A stretch of DNA of 41,212 nt from an uncultured bacterium (GCA_902826945.1 CADEGS010000014.1:1-41212), one strand, 5' to 3'. Shown: positions 1-8,346, numbered from the stretch's first letter. A program made the numbers and translations. Notes: generated by a model not told the origin, from the letters alone.

Positions 1-12
1 CGCGCCGGGCAC

Positions 13-35
13 GTGTTCGAACACAATCCTGTTCG
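13..35. repeat. Nested inverted repeats of TGTTCG at the window edge
   Basis: A perfect 12-base palindrome, GTGTTCGAACAC, lies at 13-24, and a further TGTTCG at 30-35 pairs with CGAACA at 18-23 across a 6-base spacer. The hexamer therefore occurs three times in alternating orientation within 22 bases. Local composition is more A+T-rich than the rest of the window. It could be an operator (LexA-type sites use GAAC/GTTC half-sites, but this spacing is not a standard one), or sequence joined here by chance. Function is unknown. Confidence 0.3.
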
Positions 36-38
36 TAG

Positions 39-1172
39 GGCTGCTCCTCGCCTAGCCACTGCGGGGGCGGCGCCATCACGAACTTCCAGACGGCGGCGCT
101 CTCGGGCTGGCTCCTCGAGCGCCTCTTCCCGGGCCACGGGCCGCAGACGCTCGCCGGCCGCTTCGGCACGCCCGCGGTCCCGGCCGGCATCCCGGGCACG
201 GCGCCGCACGCGCTCCTGCCGTGGACGCTGGCCGGGCCCGACGGCGGGCCGGGCGCGCCGCTCTCGCTCGCGCTCCTGCGCGCGCTCGTGCCCTCGGCCT
301 TCGCCATCGCGATGCTGGGCGCGATCGAGTCGCTGCTCTCGGCCACCGTGGCGGACGGCATGACCGGTTTCCAGCACGACCCCGACGCGGAGCTGCTCGG
401 GATCGGGGTCGCCAACGTCGTGGCGCCCTTCTTCGGCGGCTTCGCCGCCACCGGGGCGATCGCGCGCACGGCGACGAACGTGCGCAGCGGCGCGCGCTCG
501 CCGCTGGCGGCACTGACGCACGCGGCCTTCGTGCTGGCCGCCGTGCTGGCGCTGGCGCCCGCGCTCGGCCACCTGCCGATGGCGGCGCTCTCCGCGCTGC
601 TCCTGATGGTGGCCTGGAACATGAGCGAGCTGCGCCACTTCGCGCGCGTGCTGCGCGTCGCGCCGCGCTCGGACGCGGCGGTGCTCCTGACGTGCTTCGG
701 CGCCACGGTCGTGTTCGACATGACGATCGCGGTCACGGCCGGCGTGCTGCTCGCCTCGCTGCTCTTCATGCGCCGCATGGTCGAGATCTCGGGCGCCGAG
801 CTCTTCGCGCGCCGCCACCCCGAGCACGACCAGGACCTGCCCGAGGGGCTCTTCGTCTACGACATCGCCGGCCCGCTCTTCTTCGGCGCGGCGCACAAGG
901 CGACCAGCCAGCTCTTCTCGATGAACCGCGAGGGCGTGCGGCGCGTCGTGCTCGACCTGACGGACGTGCCGGCGCTGGACGCGACGGGGCTCGTCAACCT
1001 CGAGTCGGCGCTCGACCGCCTGCGCAGCGGCGGCATCGCCGTCTCGCTGGCCGGCCTGCGCGCGCAGCCGCTCGAGGTCCTGCGCCGCGCGGGGCTGCTC
1101 GACGGCGAGCGGCCGGTCGAGCACCACCCGTCGCTGCGCGCCGCGCTCGAGGCCGCCCGCGCGCAGGGCTGA
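39..1172 (+). CDS. SulP family anion transporter, C-terminal half with STAS domain (5'-truncated)
   Basis: The encoded protein is the second half of a SulP/SLC26-type inner-membrane transporter, a family that moves sulfate, bicarbonate or C4-dicarboxylates. The frame opens after a TAG at 36-38. SulP-like residues are visible from about 150, and the first usable start codon is GTG 288. From there the sequence shows the core segment with AIESLLSA and VADGMTG, FGGFAATGAIARTATN, several hydrophobic helices, and a cytoplasmic STAS domain (about 837-1115) with the DLTDVPALDATG core. Full-length members have about 550-600 residues; here at most 377 codons are open, so the first seven or so membrane segments are missing. 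This is a broken gene, a frameshift or a join near the window edge. Family assignment is firm; exact substrate is unknown. It ends one base from the convergent gene. Confidence 0.85.
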   Translation, partial: GCSSPSHCGGGAITNFQTAALSGWLLERLFPGHGPQTLAGRFGTPAVPAGIPGTAPHALLPWTLAGPDGGPGAPLSLALLRALVPSAFAIAMLGAIESLLSATVADGMTGFQHDPDAELLGIGVANVVAPFFGGFAATGAIARTATNVRSGARSPLAALTHAAFVLAAVLALAPALGHLPMAALSALLLMVAWNMSELRHFARVLRVAPRSDAAVLLTCFGATVVFDMTIAVTAGVLLASLLFMRRMVEISGAELFARRHPEHDQDLPEGLFVYDIAGPLFFGAAHKATSQLFSMNREGVRRVVLDLTDVPALDATGLVNLESALDRLRSGGIAVSLAGLRAQPLEVLRRAGLLDGERPVEHHPSLRAALEAARAQG

Positions 1173-1173
1173 C

Positions 1174-1785
1174 CTACAGCTCGGCGACGAGCGCCCAGCG
1201 CAGGGTCAGGCTCTCGCCGGGGCGCGCGGCGAGCACGAGCAGCTTCGCCACGCGGTCGCGCCGGCTCCCGCTGCGCGTACGCGTGCGCAGGAGCAGCGTG
1301 TGGCCGGGCACCGGCACCAGGTGGCGCAGGCCGTCGTCGGGCAGCGTGCCGAGCAGCCGGTCGGCGTCGCGCAGCCGGCGCTCCTGGCCCTCCGCGTCCT
1401 GCACCACGAAGCGACCGCGGTCGAGGCGCAGAGTCTCGAAGACCGGGATCGGGTACTCGAGCGTCGCGTCCGCGGCGCGCGTGCGCGGCGCGACGACCAG
1501 CTCGCCCAGGTCGAGCACCTCCACGAGCTCGGCATCGTCGAAGCCGTAGGAGAGGCGGTCCTCGGCGAAAGCCCCGTAGACGAGCTGCGCGCCGGCGAGG
1601 ATGACCTCGCCCTGCGCGACGCGCGCCGCCGGGCCGCCCGCGTCGAGGCCGAACGACGCGCCGACCGCGTCGCGCGCCCACAGGGTCGCGATGCCGCCGG
1701 CGGGATCCGCCTGCGGAGCGGGGCGCGGCGCGAGCGCGAGGGAGAAGGGGAGCAGGAGGGCGAGCGCCAGGACGACGTGTCGCAT
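1174..1785 (-). CDS. Exported hypothetical protein
   Basis: This 203-residue protein is not recognised. It starts with a clear Sec signal peptide (MRHVVLALALLLPFSLALA, then PRPAPQ), so it is probably periplasmic or surface-located. The mature part is rich in short beta-strand-like stretches (EVILAGAQLVYGAF, GELVVAP, RFVVQDAEGQERRL) and looks like a small all-beta domain without cysteines or evident catalytic motifs. It lies 90 bases downstream of the SGNH hydrolase on the same strand and may be co-transcribed with it. A shifted frame at 1206-1841 is also open but has no signal peptide or sensible composition, so I prefer this frame. Its stop lies one base from the stop of the SulP fragment, tail to tail. 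Confidence 0.75.
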   Translation of the reverse strand: MRHVVLALALLLPFSLALAPRPAPQADPAGGIATLWARDAVGASFGLDAGGPAARVAQGEVILAGAQLVYGAFAEDRLSYGFDDAELVEVLDLGELVVAPRTRAADATLEYPIPVFETLRLDRGRFVVQDAEGQERRLRDADRLLGTLPDDGLRHLVPVPGHTLLLRTRTRSGSRRDRVAKLLVLAARPGESLTLRWALVAEL

Positions 1786-1875
1786 GGGATCGGCGGGCGG
1801 GGCCGCGGACGGGGCAGCGAGGACGGACGGGGCCGCGCCATTTTCCCACGCGGGCGCGCTTGGCGTGGCCCGCCC

Positions 1876-3441
1876 CTACTCCAGCCCGATGCGGTGCAGC
1901 CGGAACGCCGCCAGGCGGCGCCCGCGCGGGCCGTCCTCGAGCACCGCGCGCTCGCTCGTGACGCGCACCTCGACGAACGCGGCCGCGGCCTCCTCGGGCA
2001 AGAGCGCCACCGAGAAGCGCACCGCCTCGCCGCCGCGCGCGGCGGCGACCTCCGTCGTCGCCGCGAGCCGCTCGCCGACGGTCGTGCGCACGAGCAGCGG
2101 GTCGGGCACGCCGGGCACGGGCACGAGCTCGACCTGCACGCGCGTCGCGCCGCTCCGGTTGCGCAAGGCGACCCAGGCGCAGCGCGCCACGGTGCCGTCG
2201 CCCTGCACGCCGCCGTAGACCTGGTGGATGCCGACCACGCGCGCGAGGTCGACCTCCGGCTCCAGGAAGCGCTCGAGCAGCGCGTCCGTCTCGCCCTGCC
2301 AGCGCTCGCGCTCGGCCGCGCCGGGGCGCTCCCAGGCGCGCCCGTCGTAGCGCTCGTCCTGCGGCGGGAGCCGCTCGGCGCGCGCGCCGGCGATCCAGCC
2401 GCGCTCGATCAGGAAGCGGGCCATGCGGAGCGCCCCGGCGCGCACGCAGCGCGGGTTGGGGTGGGGGTCGTCGACGAGCGTGTCCTCGCTCCGGAAGCCG
2501 GTGAAGAGGCCGAGCACCGGCAGCTCGGGGTCGGCCTGCGCCAGGCGCAGGTCGAGCCGGCGCTCGAAGTCGTCGTCGTAGCCGAGCACGACGGCGAAGA
2601 CGCCTCCGGCCGAGGCGACGCGCGCGCGCGTGTAGAGCACGTCCTGCACGAGCGCGTCCCAGCGCCGCAGCGACTCGGGCGTGAGGCCGCTGGCGAGCAC
2701 GCGCTCGACCGCGCGGCGGCCGACGCGGCGCAGCTCCTCCGCCCACGCGAGCGAGGGCAGCCCCTCGACGCTCGTCCAGAAGGCGTGGAAGGACTCGGTG
2801 GAGGACTGGGGCCGGTCGAGCCCTCCCGCGGGATCGACCCACACGCGCCGCTGGCCCGTCTCCGTGACCGTCGTGGCGTCGTCGAGGTCGTTGTTGACGG
2901 CCAGGTAGAGCACGACGTCGGGCGCCAGCCGCGCGAGCTCCGTGCGCAGCTTGCGCAGCGAGCTGCGGTGGTTCCAGCCCGGGCAGGCGAGGGTGCGCAC
3001 GACGGGGGCCGCGGCCGGATCGTCGAGCGTTCCGGCCAGGAGCTGCTCGAGCTGCGCCGCGTACGTCTCGTCGTCCAGGACGCCGTAGCCGAAGGCGACC
3101 GAGTCGCCGACGAGCAGCACGCGCGGGGCGTCGGGAGCGCGCTCGGGCCCGGCGCGCCGGCGCAGCCCGTCCGCGTCGACGTGCGCGAGCGCGTCGTGGA
3201 AGGAATAGGCGAACGAGCGCTTGAGCTCGTAGCCGACGACGGGGTCGTCCGAGACCGCGTAGGGCCCTTCGGTCAGGAGCTCCGCCTCGCGCCGCAGCGC
3301 GTCCTCGCCGCGCCCCAGCCGCGCCAGCCCGCGCTCGCGCAGGAAGCGCGCGCCCAGCCAGCCGAGCGCCAGCGCTTCGCACAGGGCCAGGGTGGCGCAG
3401 CAGACGGCGAGCTTGCGGGCGGCGTCGGCGGACAGGGCCAA
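1876..3441 (-). CDS. Membrane-anchored SGNH/GDSL-type hydrolase
   Basis: The 521-residue product has an N-terminal hydrophobic anchor (about residues 9-30) and an extracytoplasmic SGNH-hydrolase fold, the family of lipases, esterases and carbohydrate O-acetyl esterases. Catalytic blocks are visible: LLVGDS with nucleophile Ser114, the VNND block with Asn184, and the DDPH block with Asp325 and His327. The C-terminal 120 residues form a separate beta-rich region of unknown role. The start is chosen as TTG at 3441, because a TACAAT box lies nine bases before it; GTG 3486 would add 15 arginine-rich residues. Long extensions upstream are only shadow reading of the methyltransferase gene. A role in modifying an exported polysaccharide or lipid is plausible but inferred. 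Confidence 0.82.
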   Translation of the reverse strand: MALSADAARKLAVCCATLALCEALALGWLGARFLRERGLARLGRGEDALRREAELLTEGPYAVSDDPVVGYELKRSFAYSFHDALAHVDADGLRRRAGPERAPDAPRVLLVGDSVAFGYGVLDDETYAAQLEQLLAGTLDDPAAAPVVRTLACPGWNHRSSLRKLRTELARLAPDVVLYLAVNNDLDDATTVTETGQRRVWVDPAGGLDRPQSSTESFHAFWTSVEGLPSLAWAEELRRVGRRAVERVLASGLTPESLRRWDALVQDVLYTRARVASAGGVFAVVLGYDDDFERRLDLRLAQADPELPVLGLFTGFRSEDTLVDDPHPNPRCVRAGALRMARFLIERGWIAGARAERLPPQDERYDGRAWERPGAAERERWQGETDALLERFLEPEVDLARVVGIHQVYGGVQGDGTVARCAWVALRNRSGATRVQVELVPVPGVPDPLLVRTTVGERLAATTEVAAARGGEAVRFSVALLPEEAAAAFVEVRVTSERAVLEDGPRGRRLAAFRLHRIGLE

Positions 3442-3450
3442 GGGACGCGG

Positions 3451-3456
3451 ATTGTA
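3451..3456 (-). promoter_or_regulatory. Candidate -10 box of the SGNH hydrolase gene
   Basis: TACAAT on the minus strand (five of six bases of TATAAT), standing out in G+C-rich sequence. It ends nine bases before the proposed TTG start, so transcription would begin nearly at the start codon (leaderless or near-leaderless mRNA). No convincing -35 element is seen 17 bases upstream. Confidence 0.4.
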
Positions 3457-3645
3457 CGGAGGGACCCTGCGCCGCCGGGCTCGCACCGCGCTCGGGGACG
3501 CGCTTTCTACAAGGTGCCTGTCGCGGAGGGAGCGGATCCTCGCGGCGGGAGCCGGGTGCGCGGCTTCGGCGCTGCGCGACTCCGTTGGGGGCCGCTCGCG
3601 CGGGCCGCGCGCTGCTCGGGAACGCGCGTTGCTCGCCGGTCCGCC

Positions 3646-4596
3646 ATGACCGCTCCCGCACGCCCCACCGGTCTTCCCTCCCGCTCCGTCCCCGGGCTGC
3701 GCGGCATCCTCGCCGAGCGGCAGGCGCTGCGCAGCGCCGTGCGTCACCTGCGCCGGCGGCCGAGCCTGTGGGTGCCGCCGGGGCACTACTACTCGCCCAT
3801 CCCCGACGAGGCGGAGGTGCGCGCCGACGCCGCGCGCGTCTTCGACCGGCGCGTGGCGGAGCTGCCCGGGATCGACCTGAACCTGGGCACGCAGGTCGCC
3901 CTGCTCGACGCGATCCTCGCGCTCGAGGAGACGATCGACTTCCCCGAGCACGCCGAGCCCGGCGCCCGCTACCACGCCGCGAACAACTACTTCCCCTTCT
4001 GCGACGCGTTCTTCCTGGCGGGGATCCTGCGCCTGTTCCGGCCGCGCCGCATCGTGGAGGTCGGGTCGGGCTTCTCCTCGGCCGTCATGCTCGAGGCCGA
4101 CGAGCGCTGGCTCGGCGGTCGCACCGAGCTGACCTTCGTCGAGCCGCACCCCGAGCGGCTGCGCGCGCTGTGCTTCGCGCGCGACCTGGCGCGCGCGCGC
4201 GTGCTCGAGGCGCGCGTGCAGGACGTCCCGCTCGAGACCTTCGCGCCGCTCTGCGAGAACGACGTGCTGTTCATCGACTCGAGCCACGTGGCGAAGACCG
4301 GCAGCGACGTGTGCCACCTCCTCTTCCAGGTGCTGCCGCGCCTCGCGCCCGGCGTCCTGGTGCACGTGCACGACGTCACCTGGCCGTTCGAGTACGGCGA
4401 AGGCGACGTGTACGAGGGCCGGGCATGGAACGAGGCCTACGCCGTGCGCGCCTTCCTGCAGTACAACGCGGCCTTCGAGATCCTGCTCCATCCGTCGTTC
4501 TTCGCGCACCGCGGGGAGGCGCTCGGCCGGCGGCTGCCGGAGCGCTGCCTGCGTCCGCTCGGGCCCAGCCTGTGGCTGCGGCGGCGCGCGGCGTAG
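3646..4596 (+). CDS. Class I SAM-dependent methyltransferase (Methyltransf_24-like)
   Basis: The 316-residue cytoplasmic protein carries a Rossmann methyltransferase core: motif I IVEVGSGFSS at residues 136-145, a following acidic strand end (TFVEPHPERL), and VLFIDSSHVAKTGSD, a post-motif typical of small-molecule or sugar methyltransferases of the Methyltransf_24 group. The HVHDVTWPFEY segment resembles the metal-adjacent HxHD region seen in such enzymes linked to glycan or cephalosporin-hydroxylase-like methylation. The acceptor is unknown. The N-terminal 130 residues contain a conserved-looking YYSPIPDE motif. ATG 3646 begins the conserved protein; the longer open frame upstream is antisense to the SGNH gene. 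It stands alone, divergent from the hydrolase, with its stop four bases from a convergent gene. Confidence 0.85.
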   Translation: MTAPARPTGLPSRSVPGLRGILAERQALRSAVRHLRRRPSLWVPPGHYYSPIPDEAEVRADAARVFDRRVAELPGIDLNLGTQVALLDAILALEETIDFPEHAEPGARYHAANNYFPFCDAFFLAGILRLFRPRRIVEVGSGFSSAVMLEADERWLGGRTELTFVEPHPERLRALCFARDLARARVLEARVQDVPLETFAPLCENDVLFIDSSHVAKTGSDVCHLLFQVLPRLAPGVLVHVHDVTWPFEYGEGDVYEGRAWNEAYAVRAFLQYNAAFEILLHPSFFAHRGEALGRRLPERCLRPLGPSLWLRRRAA

Positions 4597-4600
4597 CCGC

Positions 4601-6283
4601 TCACTCGCCCGGCCGCCCGCGCCCGCGCTCCAGCACGTGGCGCGCGTTCGCGGCCAGCGGGCCGAACGACTCCAGCCCTCCGTCGGGCCAGCGCACGCGC
4701 ACGCGGTCCACCTGCGCCGCGTCGCCCAGGCCGACGTGCACGCGCGCGTCGCTCGAGCCGCAGTAGCCGTAGGCGCGGTCCACGCGGCGCGCGAGCGCGA
4801 GCGCGCCCGCCTCGATGCGGAGCTCGGCGAAGAGCGCGTCGCGCCCGTCCCGGTCGAGCACGCGCAGCACCGCCCAGCCGCCGCGCTTGGGCGCCACGTT
4901 GGCGAGCAGGTAGGGCGGCGCGTCGCGGTTGACGACGACGACGTCCACGTCGCCGTCGTCGTCGAGGTCGCCGAAGACGGCCGCGCGGCTCGCGTGCAGG
5001 CGCGCGCGCCCCGGGCCCTCGGGGGAGGGATGCTCGGTGAAGCCGCGCTCGCCGCCGACGAAGAGCTGGTTCGCCTCGGCGTAGGGGTCGCGCGGGTCGG
5101 GCGGCGGGTCCCAGCGCACGACGCGCCCGTTCGCGACGTACAGGTCGAGGCGCCCGTCGTGGTCGAGGTCGTGGAAGCCGAGGCCGAAGCCGGTGGAGGC
5201 GAAGCTCGGCGCGGCCAGGCCGAGCTGCGCGGTCGCGTCCTGGAACCAGGCGCCCTCGCAGCGGTAGAAGGTGTTCGTCTCGTGGCGCAGGTGCGTCAGG
5301 AACAGGTCGAGGTCGCCGTCGCCGTCGGCGTCCAGCGCCTGCACGCCCATCCCGGCCTCCGGCACGCCGCTCCCGTCCACCGCGCACGAGCGCGGGCCGG
5401 CCTCGTCCTGGAACGTCCCGTCGCCGCGGTTGATCCAGAGCTGGTTCGGGTTGCCGTCGTTCGCGACGTACACGTCGACGCGCCCGTCGCGGTCGAAGTC
5501 GCCGCAGGCCACGCCCAGCCCGTTGCCGTAGGCGGCGAAGAGGCCGGCGGCCTCGCTCCCGTCCGCGAAGCGGCCGCCGCCGTCGTTCACGAACAGCGCG
5601 TCGGGAGCGGGCGCCTCGTAGCTGCGCGGGCTGCAGTACGTGCGCTCGCCGGTCTTGGTGCGACAGGTGCGCTCCTCGCTCGCCGACCACACGACGTAGC
5701 GCGTGACCCACAGGTCGAGGTCGCCGTCCTCGTCGCCGTCGAGGAAGGCGGCGCTGGTGCTCCAGGCGTTGCCCGCCACGCCGGCCGCGGCGCCGCACTC
5801 GACGAACGTCCCGTCGCCGCGGCTCCGGTAGAGCGCGTCGGCCCCGACGTTCGTCACGAACAGGTCCTCGTGCCCGTCCCCGTCCACGTCGCCCACGGCC
5901 GCGCCCATGCCGTAGCCGCGGTCGCCCACGCCGGCCGCCTCGGTCGCGTCGCGGAAGACCAGCCCGCCGTCGTTCCGGTAGAGCTTGTTCCCCGGCGTCG
6001 CCTTCGAGGGCGCGAGCAGGTCGCCCGCCTGCACGAGGTAGAGGTCGAGGTCGCCGTCCTCGTCGTGGTCGAGGAGCGCCGCGCCGCCGGCCATGACCTC
6101 GGGGAACAGGAAGCGTCCGTCGGCGCCCGAGCGGTGCACGAAGTCGATGCCCGACGCGGGCAGGCGCTCCTCGAACCAGGCGGCCGCGGCCGGCGCGGCC
6201 GCGGGCGCGGGCCTCTCCCCGCACCCTCCGGCGGCCAGCGCGGCGCAGGCGCCGAGGACGGCGGCCGCGCGCGCGCGCGTCAC
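4601..6283 (-). CDS. FG-GAP/VCBS-repeat lipoprotein with C-terminal ASPIC/UnbV domain (CRTAC1-like)
   Basis: The 560-residue product begins with a lipoprotein signal (lipobox AGGC, Cys21), so it should be anchored in a membrane facing the periplasm or exterior. It contains seven or more calcium-binding-like FG-GAP/VCBS loops of the form DxDxDGxxD (for example DHDEDGDLDLY, DVDGDGHEDLF, DFDRDGRVDVY, DADGDGDLDLF, DLDHDGRLDLY, DLDDDGDVDVV), predicting a beta-propeller. The last 90 residues match ASPIC/UnbV (RVHVGLG, then VRVRWPDGG). Proteins of this kind are abundant in Planctomycetota and Acidobacteriota; the molecular role is not established. It starts with GTG 6283, which overlaps the TGA of the TPR gene (GTGA), so translation is probably coupled and the two lipoproteins may act together. 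Confidence 0.88.
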   Translation of the reverse strand: MTRARAAAVLGACAALAAGGCGERPAPAAAPAAAAWFEERLPASGIDFVHRSGADGRFLFPEVMAGGAALLDHDEDGDLDLYLVQAGDLLAPSKATPGNKLYRNDGGLVFRDATEAAGVGDRGYGMGAAVGDVDGDGHEDLFVTNVGADALYRSRGDGTFVECGAAAGVAGNAWSTSAAFLDGDEDGDLDLWVTRYVVWSASEERTCRTKTGERTYCSPRSYEAPAPDALFVNDGGGRFADGSEAAGLFAAYGNGLGVACGDFDRDGRVDVYVANDGNPNQLWINRGDGTFQDEAGPRSCAVDGSGVPEAGMGVQALDADGDGDLDLFLTHLRHETNTFYRCEGAWFQDATAQLGLAAPSFASTGFGLGFHDLDHDGRLDLYVANGRVVRWDPPPDPRDPYAEANQLFVGGERGFTEHPSPEGPGRARLHASRAAVFGDLDDDGDVDVVVVNRDAPPYLLANVAPKRGGWAVLRVLDRDGRDALFAELRIEAGALALARRVDRAYGYCGSSDARVHVGLGDAAQVDRVRVRWPDGGLESFGPLAANARHVLERGRGRPGE

Positions 6284-7692
6284 CGTTCGCGCTCCCGCGC
6301 CGCGAGCAGGACCTCGAGCTCCGCCACGTCGCGGTGGCGCGGCGCGAGACGCCTGGCGTCCTCGAGCGCCGCGCGCGCCTCGTCCAGCCGCTGTCCCTCG
6401 AGGAGCGCGCGTGCCAGGCAGGTGCGCGCGTGCGCGCTGTCGGCCAGGCGCAGGACGGCCTCGCGCAGGTGCGGCTCGGCCTCCTCGTGCCGGCCGAGCG
6501 CCAGGCAGGCCTCGCCCAAGGCCAGGCGCACGAGCGGGTCCTTGCGGTGCAGCGCGTGGGCGCGCTCGAGCGCCGTGCGCGCCTCGTCCGGGCGCGCGAG
6601 GCGCAGCAGCGCGCTGCCCAGCGCGTAGTGCGCGCGGCTCGACCCGGGATCGCGCTCGACGGCGGCGTGCGCGCTGGCGAGCGCGCGCGCGGGGTCGCCG
6701 GCGTCGAGGCACGCCAGCGCGAGCGCGACGTGCGTGAGCGCGCCCGCCTCGCCCTCGGCGCAGACCTGCTCCAGGACGCGCACCGCGCGCTCGGGACGGC
6801 CCGCGCGCGCGTACGCCACGGCCAGGTTGTTCGCGACGTCCTCGCGCCCGGGGCTCGCCTGCGCGACGCCCTCGAGGATCGCCACCGCCTGCTCGGCGTC
6901 GCCGCTCTCGAGGCAGCGCTTCGCGCGCGTCATGCAGGCGCGCGTGCCGAGCGCGTAGGCCTCGAGCCGCGCGCTGGCCTCGTCGGGCAGGAAGCGCTTG
7001 CGCGGCGCCTGCGCGCGCGCGCCGAGCGCCTCGGCGTCGGCCTCGCGCCCCGCGCGCCGGTAGGCCTGCGCCAGCAGGAAGCGCGCCGTCGCGTGCCGCG
7101 CGTCGAGGCGCAGCGCGCGCTCGAGGCAGCGGATCGCCTCGGCGTGGTCCTGGCGCGCGAGCGCGACGCGCCCCAGGCCGACCGCTCCCTGCGGCGAGCG
7201 CGGCGCGAGCTGCGCCGTGCGCTGGAAGCACGCCGCCGCCTCCGCGTCGCGCCCGCTCTCGAGCAGGAGGTCGCCCAGGCGCTCCTGCGCCGGCGCGTAG
7301 TCCGGCGCGCGCGCCACCAGCGCCTGGAGCGTGGCCAGCGACGCGTCGAGGTCCCCGGCCTGCAGCGCCGCGATCGCGGCGTGCAGCCCCCACGCGGGCT
7401 CGCCCGGGTCGAGCGCCGCCGCCTGCGCGAACGAGCCCTGCGCCTCGGGCCACAGCCCGTTCGCCTCGTAGGCGAGCCCGAGCTCGCCGCGCGCCGCCGC
7501 GTCCGCCGGCGCGCGCTCGACGGCGCGCACGCGCTCGTCGAGCAGCGCCGCGACCTCCGGCTCGAGCCCCTCGGGCCGCAGCGGCCGCACCGCCTCCGGC
7601 GGCTCGGCGCACGCCACCAGCGCGAGCAGGAAGAGACCCGAGCGCGCCCGGAGACCCGGGCGCGCCGCAGCAGGGGAGGAAGGGAAACGCAT
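6280..7692 (-). CDS. TPR-repeat lipoprotein
   Basis: The 470-residue protein has a lipoprotein signal peptide (FLLALVAC, Cys28) and then almost only tetratricopeptide helices. Typical TPR spacing of small and large residues is visible in units such as GDLDASLATLQALVARAPDY, RDAEAAACFQRTAQLAP, HAEAIRCLERALRLDARH, GRPERAVRVLEQV and DPARALASAHAAVERDPGSS, giving about ten or eleven repeats in two blocks separated by a Lys/Arg-rich linker near residue 230. TPRs build protein-protein scaffolds. ATG 7692 is preferred to an upstream ATG at 7734 because it places the signal peptide properly. It is the first gene of a two-gene unit with the FG-GAP/UnbV lipoprotein (4-base overlap), so the likely partner is that propeller protein. 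Confidence 0.88.
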   Translation of the reverse strand: MRFPSSPAAARPGLRARSGLFLLALVACAEPPEAVRPLRPEGLEPEVAALLDERVRAVERAPADAAARGELGLAYEANGLWPEAQGSFAQAAALDPGEPAWGLHAAIAALQAGDLDASLATLQALVARAPDYAPAQERLGDLLLESGRDAEAAACFQRTAQLAPRSPQGAVGLGRVALARQDHAEAIRCLERALRLDARHATARFLLAQAYRRAGREADAEALGARAQAPRKRFLPDEASARLEAYALGTRACMTRAKRCLESGDAEQAVAILEGVAQASPGREDVANNLAVAYARAGRPERAVRVLEQVCAEGEAGALTHVALALACLDAGDPARALASAHAAVERDPGSSRAHYALGSALLRLARPDEARTALERAHALHRKDPLVRLALGEACLALGRHEEAEPHLREAVLRLADSAHARTCLARALLEGQRLDEARAALEDARRLAPRHRDVAELEVLLAARERER

Positions 7693-7741
7693 GGCGCGCG
7701 ACCCCCGCGGGCGACCCCTGCGGGGCTCCCGCACGAATCGA

Positions 7742-7770
7742 GTTATACGCGCGCCTTACCTCTGCCGGAA
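7742..7770 (-). promoter_or_regulatory. Candidate promoter of the TPR-UnbV unit
   Basis: On the minus strand TTCCGG (7770-7765), a 17-base spacer and TATAAC (7747-7742). The -10 box matches TATAAT in five positions. The start codon is 49 bases downstream. The leader contains a CCCCGC/GCGGGG inverted repeat (about 7700-7725) that could fold into a hairpin. Confidence 0.4.
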
Positions 7771-8052
7771 GCCCCCCGCGATCAGCCCCGGCGACGAGCG
7801 GCGGTCGCGAGATGAAGACGGCCCGGCGCAGCCACCGGCACCGGGCGTTGCTAGTCCACGCCGAAGAGGATCCGCTCCTCGACGATCAGCTTCTTGCGCG
7901 TCTTGCAGGCCGAGGGCGGGGAAGGCGCGCGGACGCATGCGGGTCTCCGAAGAGGGTGGGGAAGAGCGCAGCCACGATCGTCCGTCCGCGCCGCGCCCCT
8001 GAGCGTTTCGCAACCGCGTGCGCGCGGCGTTCCGATCCCGGGAACGCCTTCG
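7771..8052. other. Intergenic stretch without a convincing gene
   Basis: Between the promoter of the TPR gene and the end of the MoaD-like gene I find no gene with a start codon, ribosome site and protein-like composition. Two overlapping open frames (plus strand from 7812, minus strand 7756-8013) are Arg/Gly-rich shadows. One oddity is a minus-strand frame ending with TAG at 7851 whose last 19 codons read like a real charged C-terminus (KTRKKLIVEERILFGVD), but no start is found upstream in frame. It may be the remnant of a decayed gene. No tRNA-like fold was noticed. Confidence 0.5.
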
Positions 8053-8346
8053 CTACCCGCCCGAAAGCGCCTGCAGCAGGTGCACCTCGGCGCCCGGCGC
8101 GACCGCCGCGCCGAGGTCGCGCACGAAGCGGCCGTCGACGTAGACCTTCACGTGCGGGCGCAGGCGGTCCTGCTCGTCGACGATGCGGAACAGGAGGCCG
8201 GGGTGGCGGCGCTCGAGGTCGGAGAGCACCGCGCGCAGCGTGCGGCCGGCGGCCTCGAGCTCGCTCGCGCCGCCGGTGTAGGCGTGCAGGATGCTCGAGA
8301 CGTGCACGCGCACCCTCGCGCCGCGCGGGGCGCGGCGCGCGCTCAC
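8053..8346 (-). CDS. MoaD/ThiS-family ubiquitin-like sulfur-carrier protein
   Basis: The 97-residue protein has the beta-grasp pattern of MoaD: a first strand VRVHVSSIL, a helix with TLRAVLSDLERRHPGLLFRI, strands VKVYVDGRFVRDL and AEVHLLQAL, and the C-terminal Ser-Gly-Gly tail needed for adenylation and thiocarboxylation by an E1-like enzyme. Canonical MoaD serves molybdopterin synthase, but no MoaE, MoeB or other cofactor gene is present here. Relatives such as CysO or QbsE donate sulfur in other pathways. GTG 8346 forms a GTGA overlap with the stop of the BNR-repeat gene, so the two are translated together; an internal GTG at 8313 would give an 86-residue protein closer to the usual 80-90. 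The family is firm, the pathway unknown. Confidence 0.85.
   Translation of the reverse strand: MSARRAPRGARVRVHVSSILHAYTGGASELEAAGRTLRAVLSDLERRHPGLLFRIVDEQDRLRPHVKVYVDGRFVRDLGAAVAPGAEVHLLQALSGG

Noticed and set aside
13..30. GTTCGAA as the T-loop of a tRNA
   Set aside because: No acceptor stem, anticodon arm or CCA-like end can be built around it in either orientation.
7812..8040. Plus-strand start of a small gene at ATG 7812
   Set aside because: No ribosome site; the frame runs through antisense of the next genes with Arg-rich shadow composition.
8053..8346. Molybdopterin synthase small subunit in a cofactor operon
   Set aside because: No MoaE or other molybdenum-cofactor gene is adjacent; only the family can be named.
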